A stretch of DNA of 64,000 nt from Solirubrobacterales bacterium (lineage in GTDB: Bacteria; Actinomycetota; Thermoleophilia; Solirubrobacterales; 70-9): positions 30,169 to 94,168 of the forward strand of contig JAJNAZ010000009.1 in the NCBI GenBank assembly GCA_021155855.1. The letters are read 5' to 3'. Positions 57,771-64,000 of the stretch are shown piece by piece; position 1 is the first letter of the stretch; each line of letters starts with the position of its first letter. The position numbers and the translations under genes were made by a program. The notes beneath the pieces are model-generated. The model saw only the letters and a program-made list of their open reading frames with translations, had not been told where the DNA came from and made no database searches.

Positions 57771-58981
57771 CGCTCGACCAACTCGGCGCCTCGCGCGGCG
57801 CCGTCTTCACGTTCACCGCGAGCCCCGATCTCGCCCGCTTGCCGGGCGAACCGCGGGTCGGCAAGCAGTCGCCTCACCGCCCGGCGCAGGGTGCTCGCAC
57901 CGAGCAGGCGTGGCGGGAGCATCAACCCGGCGCCGGCCCAGGTGACCCGAGCGCCGTTCTCCGCCGTGTCGGCGCCCACGGGGCAGACCAGCACCGGCAC
58001 GCCGTCGGCGAGCGCCCGGGCGACCGTGCCGTGCCCGCCGGTGGTGATCACGAGCGCCGCCTTCGGCATCAGCTGGCGATAGGAGAACCAGTCCACCACG
58101 ATCGCATTCGGCGGAACCCTGCCCGACCACACCTCCCCCCGGCGATTGAGGGTCGCCGCAACCCGGACCGGCTCACCCTCGAGCGCTCCGATCGCGTCTC
58201 GAACCAGATCGTGCGCGAGGTCCTGACCGGTGCTCGAGGCGATCAGGATCAGGGGGTCCTCCCCCGCTGGAAGCTCGATCCCGGGGTAGGGGAGCTCGAA
58301 CCTCATCGGCCCGGTGACATGAACTCCCGCGGGCCACGTCCGCGGGTACTCGAGTTCGGGGAAGGTCGCGACCAGCGCCAGGCCTTCGCTGATCGCCCCG
58401 TAGGTGGTGATCGGAGTGTCGCTTCGCAGTGGCGCCAGGCCCAGCTCAGCCCGCGACGCATTCAGCAAGTCCGGCACTCGGCGCAGCCACTGCGTGGTCG
58501 GGCGCAGTCCCCTGAGCGCCGGCTCGACCGCGCGCCACATCCACGAGCCCAGCGGCGTCCGCGGCGCCACGAACCCGATCGGGAACAGCGGCAGCCCCGC
58601 GCCCTGGATCGGATACACGGTCGGTATCAGGGTCGCGCTTCGGACCCCGGCGAGCTCGCCGGCGAGCGCCGGCGCCGGCGTGCCCAGGTCGCCGACGACC
58701 ACGTGGGGGCGGAACTCCTCGATCACGCGGACGAGCGACCGCGCGGCGTCGATCAGCGTCGGCCCGGACGCGGTTGGGGGCGCGACGCCCGGGAAGGCGA
58801 TGTACTCGCTCGCCGGCGTGAACCTGGCACCGAGCGCGCCGACCGGCTCGCGCCAGCGCTCCGCGAGCTCGAGCAGCGGCTCATGGCCGCGCTGGGCGAG
58901 GGCTCGCGAGAGCGCCAGGGCGGGGAAGGCGTGCCCCTCCGCGGCCCCGGCAGAGACCAGCACTCTGAGCCGAGCGCCCAT
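57734..58981 (-). CDS. GT1-type (MGT/UGT-like) glycosyltransferase, tandem copy 3
   Basis: 415 residues from ATG 58981 (ATGA with the upstream copy). The N-terminal domain begins RLRVLVSAGAAEGHAFPALA LSRALAQRGH; the C-terminal nucleotide-binding domain has DPLILIASSTGQDL, ITTGGHGTVARALADGVPVL and CPVGADTAENGARVTWAGAG. The GGHGT motif with downstream Glu-Asn is the GT1 donor site found in macrolide and glycolipid glycosyltransferases. It likely glycosylates a small molecule, lipid or glycan end. No membrane segment is seen. Confidence 0.88.
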   Translation of the reverse strand: MGARLRVLVSAGAAEGHAFPALALSRALAQRGHEPLLELAERWREPVGALGARFTPASEYIAFPGVAPPTASGPTLIDAARSLVRVIEEFRPHVVVGDLGTPAPALAGELAGVRSATLIPTVYPIQGAGLPLFPIGFVAPRTPLGSWMWRAVEPALRGLRPTTQWLRRVPDLLNASRAELGLAPLRSDTPITTYGAISEGLALVATFPELEYPRTWPAGVHVTGPMRFELPYPGIELPAGEDPLILIASSTGQDLAHDLVRDAIGALEGEPVRVAATLNRRGEVWSGRVPPNAIVVDWFSYRQLMPKAALVITTGGHGTVARALADGVPVLVCPVGADTAENGARVTWAGAGLMLPPRLLGASTLRRAVRRLLADPRFARQAGEIGARGEREDGAARGAELVERYASGATDPAPR

Positions 58982-60162
58982 CACCCGTTCGCGTGCCCCT
59001 CGACCAGGTCCGCAGCGACGCGGGGCCCGTCGTTCTCGCGCGCCCAGCCCTCGATCGCGCGGGCGCGCTGGACGAACCGGACGTCGGTGAGCAGCCTTCG
59101 GGTAACCGATCGCAACGAGGCGGGAGCGAGCAGCGGTCGAGGGATCATCAGCCCGGCGCCCGCCCACGCCACCCTGGCGCCATGCTCGGCGTCGTCGGCC
59201 ATCGCCGGGCTGACGGCGAGCGGCACGCCCTCCGACAGGGCCCTGGCGACGGTGCCGTGGTTGCCGTGGCAGATCACCAGGGATGCCTGGCGCATCACGC
59301 GCGAGTAGTCGATCCAGTCGGCGATCAGAACGTTCGCCGGAATCCGGTCGATGTCCGCCGTGGCCCCGCCCGTCGTCACCACGATCCGCAGCGGCTCGGG
59401 CGCGAGCGCCTCGAGCGCGGTCCGCACGAGGCGACCCTCGGGATCCTTGACCGTACTCGGGGCGACCACGACCAGGGGCCATTCGCCGTCAGGCAGATCA
59501 ACTGCGGGGTGGCGTGGATCGAAGAACATCGGCCCGGTGACGTGCACGTCCGCGGGCCAGCGCCGCGGATATTCGAGCTGGGGCAACGTCGCGACCAGGA
59601 TCAGGCGGTCGCCGGAGGGCCGGTCGAAGTCCGGCTGGGGACCGAGCCCGAGCTCGGCCCGTTGAAGGTCGAGCGAGCGGCGCGATTGCCGCAGCCAACG
59701 GGTGCTCGGCAAGCGGGTCCGAAGCGGCGCGGCGGCGCGCCAGGCCGCGGCGCCCCACGCGGTGCGCGGTGGGTACAGGCCGAGCGAGAAGAACGGGAGC
59801 CCGGGAGCCGCGAACGGGTAGACCTCGGGCAGCAGCGTCGCGCGCGGGATGCCGCGGATCTCGGCGGCCAGCGCCGGCGACAGGGTGAGCCCGTCGCTCA
59901 CCACCACGTCGGGGTGGAAGCGCTCGATGCTGGGCATCATTCCGCGCACGGAATCGGCCAGGCTCGCCTCGGACTCGTCGATCGAGGCGAAGATCCGGTC
60001 GCGCCCGCCCTCGAACCCGATCTCGAGCTGCTCGACCGTCGCACGCCAGCGCTCGAAGCCGTGGAAGAGAACCCCGTGGCCCCGCGCGCGCAGCTCGCGG
60101 GCGAGGGCGAGCGCGGGCAGGGTGTGTCCGGCGAGCCCCACCGCCCCGATCAGCACCCTCAT
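58981..60162 (-). CDS. GT1-type (MGT/UGT-like) glycosyltransferase, tandem copy 2
   Basis: 393 residues from ATG 60162 (MRVLIGAVGLAGHTLPALAL). An N-terminal acceptor domain has PDVVVSDGLTLSPALAAEIR; the donor domain has WPLVVVAPSTVKDPEGRLVR, VICHGNHGTVARALSEGVPL and AVSPAMADDAEHGARVAWAG. The usual GGHGT is changed to GNHGT and the downstream GDxxEN to ADDAEH, so donor specificity may differ from its sisters. It sits between the two other copies and is separated from copy 1 by a duplicated 20-bp segment. Confidence 0.87.
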   Translation of the reverse strand: MRVLIGAVGLAGHTLPALALARELRARGHGVLFHGFERWRATVEQLEIGFEGGRDRIFASIDESEASLADSVRGMMPSIERFHPDVVVSDGLTLSPALAAEIRGIPRATLLPEVYPFAAPGLPFFSLGLYPPRTAWGAAAWRAAAPLRTRLPSTRWLRQSRRSLDLQRAELGLGPQPDFDRPSGDRLILVATLPQLEYPRRWPADVHVTGPMFFDPRHPAVDLPDGEWPLVVVAPSTVKDPEGRLVRTALEALAPEPLRIVVTTGGATADIDRIPANVLIADWIDYSRVMRQASLVICHGNHGTVARALSEGVPLAVSPAMADDAEHGARVAWAGAGLMIPRPLLAPASLRSVTRRLLTDVRFVQRARAIEGWARENDGPRVAADLVEGHANG

Positions 60163-60202
60163 CCGCCCGCTCACCGCGCCAGCCGCCCGCTCACCGCGCC
60201 AG
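60163..60202. repeat. perfect 20-bp tandem duplication at a gene junction
   Basis: CCGCCCGCTCACCGCGCCAG occurs at 60163-60182 and again at 60183-60202. It covers the stop codon of GT1 copy 1 (60191) and the short gap to copy 2, so one unit was added recently and turned a tight junction into a 28-bp spacer. Confidence 0.9.
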
Positions 60203-61390
60203 CCGCTCAACCAGCTCGGCGGCGACCGCGGGGCCGTCATTGCCCCGGCCCCAGGTGGCGATCGCCCCGGCGCGCGCGGCGAACCGACGGTCCGACAGCA
60301 GCCTCCTCACCGCGGGCCGCAGCGAGGCGGCGCGCAGCAGTCGATCGGGAAGCATCAGGCCCGCGCCCGACCAGGCGACCCGAGCGCCGTTCTCGGCCAT
60401 GTCGCCGGCCGGCGGCGAGACCAGCAGCGGGACCCCTTCGGCCAACGCCCTGGTGATCGTTCCGTGGCCGCCATGGCAGACGACGACCGCCGCCGGCGGG
60501 ATCACGCGCGCGTAGGAGAGCCAGTCGACCACCCTGGCGTTCGCGGGCACCGGGCCCGTGAACGCCTCCCGGCGGCGGTTGGTGGTCGCGATCACCCTCA
60601 CCGGTTCGTGCTCGAGCGCCTCGAGCGTTACCCGGATCAGCCTCTGCTCCGGGTCGCGCTCGGTGCTCGAGGCGACGAGCACGAGCGGCCCCGAGCCGCG
60701 CGGAAGCTCGACCTCGGGGTGGGGAAGCTCGAACGGCAGCGGACCGGTGACCCGCGCGGATCGAGGCCAGCGCCGTGGATACTCGAGCTGCGGGAAGGTC
60801 GCCACCAGCGCCAGCTCGTCGCTGATCTGCCCGTCGTAGCGGCCCAGCGGCCCGAGTCCGAGCTCGGCGCGGTTGCGGTCGAGCTCCGCCCTCACCCGAG
60901 CCAGCCGCGTGTTCGGCAGCCGCGATCCGACCAGCGGCCAAGCCGCCCGCCAGGCCAGCCCGCCGGCCCGGGTGCGCGGCGGCAGCAGGCCGAGCGGATA
61001 CAGCGGCAGGCCCGGCTCGTGCGCCGGAAACGGGTGCGGGATCAAGCTCGCGCGGCGGATCTGAGCCCGCTCGGCCGCCAACGCCGGCGCGAGCGCGAAC
61101 AGGTCGCTGACGACCACCTGAGGGCGCAGTCCCTCGAGCGTCGGAGCCAGCTTGCGCGCGGCCTCGGCGAGCGTCGGCCCGGCCTGCGGCCCGGTCTCGC
61201 CGAAGCGGATCTGCTCGGGAGCGGCGAGGAAGCGCGGGCCGAGCTCCTCGACCACCGCCCGCCAGCGCTCGAAGGTCTCGACGGTGACCGCGTGGCCCCG
61301 GCGGTGAAGCTCGCGGGCGAGGGCGATCGCGGGAAAGGCGTGACCGGTCCAGCCGATCGCCGCGACGATCACCCTCAGGCGCTCGCTCAT
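60191..61390 (-). CDS. GT1-type (MGT/UGT-like) glycosyltransferase, tandem copy 1
   Basis: 399 residues. It begins RLRVIVAAIGWTGHAFPAIA with the acceptor-domain entry, followed by PQVVVSDLFALAPALAAERA, GPLVLVASSTERDPEQRLIR, VVCHGGHGTITRALAEGVPL and VSPPAGDMAENGARVAWSGA. GGHGT and GDMAEN are intact GT1 donor motifs. Its ATG overlaps the TGA of the damaged GT8-like gene upstream (ATGA). The three tandem copies share order and length, so they arose by local duplication. Confidence 0.88.
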   Translation of the reverse strand: MSERLRVIVAAIGWTGHAFPAIALARELHRRGHAVTVETFERWRAVVEELGPRFLAAPEQIRFGETGPQAGPTLAEAARKLAPTLEGLRPQVVVSDLFALAPALAAERAQIRRASLIPHPFPAHEPGLPLYPLGLLPPRTRAGGLAWRAAWPLVGSRLPNTRLARVRAELDRNRAELGLGPLGRYDGQISDELALVATFPQLEYPRRWPRSARVTGPLPFELPHPEVELPRGSGPLVLVASSTERDPEQRLIRVTLEALEHEPVRVIATTNRRREAFTGPVPANARVVDWLSYARVIPPAAVVVCHGGHGTITRALAEGVPLLVSPPAGDMAENGARVAWSGAGLMLPDRLLRAASLRPAVRRLLSDRRFAARAGAIATWGRGNDGPAVAAELVERLAR

Positions 61391-62270
61391 GGCGAGGCGG
61401 AGCCCGACCGAGCCGGGATTCGGGAGCGACGTTCGCGCAGCCGCCGCGCGACGCCGGACGGCCCGAGCAGCAGGTCAGTCGCCAGTCGCTCGGCGGCGGC
61501 CGCCGGACCGTTGCGCAGCCGGGGCGGAAGCTCGGCCGGATCGAGGCGCAGCGGCGAGTCCGGATCCAGCAGCAGCCGGGTCAGCAGTCGCGAGTAGACG
61601 TTGCTGCGCACGCGCTCGAGCCACGGCTTGCGGTCGAAGTGATGGAGCGCATAGGGCTCGGTCCCGTCGGCATGCGCGCAGCGGGGCGGGAGCTCGTCGA
61701 CGATCCGCACGCCGTCGAACGGCAGGTTCGCGGCGAGCCGATTCTCCACGGTGACGATCCGCGCCGGGTCGATGCGGGTGCAGAGGATCGCGTTGAGCAC
61801 ATCCTGCTCGAGGTACTTGAACGGGTAACCGGGATCGTCGCGCGCGAACCAGGAGCGCTCGTAGTCGACCCGGCGCTGGCGGTCGTCCCAAAGCCCGAGC
61901 ACCTCCTCGCCGGCCGGGCCCCCGAGCAGCACCAGCCCCGAGGAGACGTACGGTCGGCGGCGGACGGGCCCCAGGTCGAGCGCCTCCCCCCATTGCGGCA
62001 CGAACCGGTCGATGTCGTTGGCGAACGCCACCACCCGTCCCCCCGATGCCCGCTCGATCAGCGGCGTCAGCGGCCTGGTGACGATCATGTCGGCGTCGAT
62101 CAGCACCATCACCTCGGCGGGATGGCGCAGCGGCGCGATCGTCTTCAGCAGGTAGGGCGGGGTCTCGGGCGCGCCGGAGACGATCGGCGCAGCGAGTTGA
62201 CTAGCCCGACCGCGCCCGGGAAGTAGAGCTCGCTCGAGGCGCAGTAAAACGCGACCGGGGCCCCGCTCAC
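61387..62270 (-). pseudogene. GT8-like glycosyltransferase, copy 1, with internal deletion and frameshift
   Basis: GTG 62270 (GTGA with the upstream gene) starts SGAPVAFYCASSELYFPGAV GLVNSLR, matching copy 2. The frame then jumps: the next homologous block, APETPPYLLKTIAPLRHPAE, is in another frame and about 30 residues present in copy 2 are missing. From ATG 62112 a 241-residue frame runs to 61387 with VLIDADMIVTRPL (DxD), WDDRQRRVDYERSWFARDD, LEQDVLNAILCT and CAHADGTEPYALHHFDRKPW. A protein from 62112 would lack its nucleotide-binding first strand, so it is probably inactive. Confidence 0.75.
62087..62185. repeat. 99-bp direct repeat, identical to 63902-64000
   Basis: Bases 62087-62185 and 63902-64000 are identical over 99 bp (both encode the DxD-region of the GT8-like genes), although the genes differ clearly elsewhere. 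In copy 1 the identity ends at the deletion junction near 62185; in copy 3 it reaches the window edge, so its true length is unknown. Confidence 0.9.
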
Positions 62271-63193
62271 GGTGCTGTCGTGGGTCGCTTGAGCACGTAA
62301 CGGCGAAAGACGTCGATCGCGTCGACGCGGGTACGCTCGGCGCGCGCGAGCACGCCGCTGCGCATCCGCAGCGGGACCAGGTCCTCGGGCAGCCTCAGGG
62401 CGACGTCGGGGCCGAGCCACAGCCGGCTCAGCAGCCGCGAGTAGAGCCCGTGACGGATCGGCACCAGCCACGGCTTGCGCTCGAAGTGGTGGACCACGTA
62501 GGGGTTCACGCCGTCGGCGTAAGCGCAGCGCAGCGTGCGCTCGTCGATCATCCGTAGGCCGTCGAAGGGCGGGGTTGCCGCCAGCCGGTGCTCGAGGCTG
62601 GTGATCCGGTCCGGGGCAACGCGCGTGCACAGGATCGCGTTGAGCACGTCCTGATCGGCGTACAGGAATGGGTATCCGGGCTCGTCTCGGCGCCAGAAGG
62701 TGCGCTCGAAGTCGACCCTGGCCTGGCGATCGTCGAGCAGGCGCAGCACCTCGCGGCCGGTCGCTCCGCCGAGGCCGACGAGTCCCGAGGAGATGTAGGG
62801 ACGGGGCCGCGCCGGCCCCAGGTCGAGAAGCTCTCCCCAGCCGGCCACGAACCGCTGACGGTCGTTTTGGAACGCCACCACGCGGTCGACCGACGCTTCC
62901 TCGATCAACGGGCCGAGCGGCCTGGTGACCACCATGTCGGCGTCGATCAACATCATCACCTCGGCGGGATGGCGAAGCGGTGCCGCGGTCTTCTGCAGCC
63001 ACCCGGGCGCCTCGCTGGTGGGCTCGACCACGGTCGCGTGGGGGTCGAGCAGCTCGCGCTGCCGGCTCGTCAGCCCGCAGTCGCCGACGAATACGGGCTC
63101 GGTGTGGCCGTGCAGGCGTAGCGAGTTGACCACCGCCACCGCGCCGAGGAAGTAGCGCTCGTCCGCGACGCAGTAGAACGCCGCGTCGATCAC
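62267..63193 (-). CDS. GT8-like glycosyltransferase, copy 2 (intact)
   Basis: 308 residues from GTG 63193, which overlaps the upstream TGA (GTGA). Motifs are IDAAFYCVADERYFLGAVAV VNSLRLHGH (nucleotide-binding strand), LLDPHATVVEPTSE, HPAEVMMLIDADMVVTRPLG (DxD), SSGLVGLGG, ADQDVLNAILCT and HHFERKPWLVPIRHGLYSRL. These fit GT8-like retaining transferases that act on nucleotide sugars in the cytoplasm. The C-terminal basic region is unique to this small family. It is the complete reference for the flanking copies. Confidence 0.82.
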   Translation of the reverse strand: MIDAAFYCVADERYFLGAVAVVNSLRLHGHTEPVFVGDCGLTSRQRELLDPHATVVEPTSEAPGWLQKTAAPLRHPAEVMMLIDADMVVTRPLGPLIEEASVDRVVAFQNDRQRFVAGWGELLDLGPARPRPYISSGLVGLGGATGREVLRLLDDRQARVDFERTFWRRDEPGYPFLYADQDVLNAILCTRVAPDRITSLEHRLAATPPFDGLRMIDERTLRCAYADGVNPYVVHHFERKPWLVPIRHGLYSRLLSRLWLGPDVALRLPEDLVPLRMRSGVLARAERTRVDAIDVFRRYVLKRPTTAP

Positions 63194-64000
63194 GTTTGCG
63201 GTCCCGTCCGCTCGCGGGTGACGCCGCGCCGGGCCGCGACCCACTCCGGGATCACGTCGCGCACGTACCAGCGCGCGAGGTCCTGAAAGTCGACCCGCTT
63301 GCGGTGCAGTCGCGCTCGGAGCCCGTTTCTCATCCGCAACGGGACCTCGTGCTCGGGGAACGGAACCGCGACGTCGGGGCCCAGCCATAGCCGGCTCAGC
63401 AGCCGCGAGTAGGGCCCGTGGTAGATCGGCTCGATCCACGGCTTCTCCAGGTACTGGTGCAGGACGAAGGGCTCGATCCCGTCGCGGTAGGCGCAGCGAA
63501 GCGTCGCCTCGTCGACGATCCGAAGCCCGCGGTAGGGCTGATGGGGCGCCAGGCGGGTGTCGAGCACGGCGACCTCGCCCGGCTCGGCGACGGTGCAGAG
63601 GATCGCGTTGAGCACGTCCTGGTCGATGAACCTGAACGGGTAGTCGGGATCGTTGCGCGCGAACCAGGAGCGGTCGAAGTCGACCCGGCTCTGGCGATCG
63701 TCCCAGAGGGCGAGCAGCTCGGCGCCACGGTCCCCGGCGAACACCACGAGGCCGGAGGAGACGTAGGGCCGCGGCCGCGCGGGCCCGAGGTCGAGCTGCG
63801 GCCCCCATTCACCGAAGAACCGGTCGACGTTCTCCTTGAACGCGACCACGCTGCGGTCGGCGGTCGCCTGGATCACCGGCGCGAGCGGTCTGGTGACGAC
63901 GATGTCGGCGTCGATCAGCACCATCACCTCGGCGGGATGGCGCAGCGGCGCGATCGTCTTCAGCAGGTAGGGCGGGGTCTCGGGCGCGCCGGAGACGATC
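63190..64000 (-). CDS. GT8-like glycosyltransferase, copy 3 (5' end beyond window)
   Basis: The frame is open to the right edge, so about 270 C-terminal residues are visible. It shows YLLKTIAPLRHPAEVMVLID, ADIVVTRPLAPV (DxD), WDDRQSRVDFDRSWFARNDP, FIDQDVLNAILCT, CAYRDGIEPFVLHQYLEKPW and PYSRLLSRLWLGPDV. An internal ATG (63927) is not the real start because homology continues upstream. Its last 99 visible bases (63902-64000) are identical to 62087-62185 in copy 1, a sign of recent duplication or gene conversion. Confidence 0.82.
   Translation of the reverse strand, partial: IVSGAPETPPYLLKTIAPLRHPAEVMVLIDADIVVTRPLAPVIQATADRSVVAFKENVDRFFGEWGPQLDLGPARPRPYVSSGLVVFAGDRGAELLALWDDRQSRVDFDRSWFARNDPDYPFRFIDQDVLNAILCTVAEPGEVAVLDTRLAPHQPYRGLRIVDEATLRCAYRDGIEPFVLHQYLEKPWIEPIYHGPYSRLLSRLWLGPDVAVPFPEHEVPLRMRNGLRARLHRKRVDFQDLARWYVRDVIPEWVAARRGVTRERTGPQT

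Overview
The window is very GC-rich and densely coded, with strong codon-position bias. It carries a SUF iron-sulphur system with an Rrf2 regulator, SufU, a mycobacterial-type CysO/MoeZ/CysM sulphur-carrier set and many TTG/GTG starts. Together these point to an actinobacterium. A deep lineage such as Thermoleophilia is my best guess, but the sequence alone does not prove it. I see no rRNA, tRNA, CRISPR array, transposase or phage gene. No gene-free stretch exceeds about 220 bases.

Region by region: 1-2191 holds the tail of a membrane protein, a tiny membrane protein, a ZIP metal transporter and a Fur/Zur regulator sharing a Zur-box-like palindrome. 2205-11073 holds a SUF system in three minus-strand blocks (Rrf2-sufC-sufS; sufU; Rieske-sufB-sufD) separated by plus-strand genes (a PhyH-type dioxygenase, an arylsulfotransferase-like protein, an anchored protein of unknown function). 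11138-16493 holds a NarL-type two-component pair, HtpX, a GT2 glycosyltransferase and a rhodanese-MoeZ/CysO pair. 16357-21860 is a tandem family of secreted glycoside hydrolases: three intact genes, one frameshifted gene and one C-terminal remnant, followed by a Gly/Ser-rich surface protein.

21929-40296 is a large polysaccharide locus. It has an O-antigen-ligase/Wzy-like protein with a TPR tail, an initiating sugar-phosphate transferase, many GT2/GT4 enzymes including fusions, methyltransferases, a Wzm/Wzt-type ABC exporter, membrane glycosyltransferases and a flippase-like protein. 40393-45887 holds more methyltransferases, a polar amino acid ABC importer and CysM. 46002-64000 is a second polysaccharide block: a GT4-GT2 fusion, GT2, two sugar-nucleotide epimerases, four tandem paralogous methyltransferases, a FAD enzyme resembling UDP-galactopyranose mutase, a second ABC exporter, three tandem GT1-type glycosyltransferases and three tandem GT8-like glycosyltransferases (one damaged, one cut by the window end).

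The picture is a cell that builds, modifies (methylation, epimerisation, glycosylation), exports and probably trims a complex surface glycan. Local duplication and decay are frequent in this part. At least twelve genes have a TANNNT -10 box only 6-10 nt before the start codon, so leaderless transcripts are probably common. That pattern helped to choose starts.
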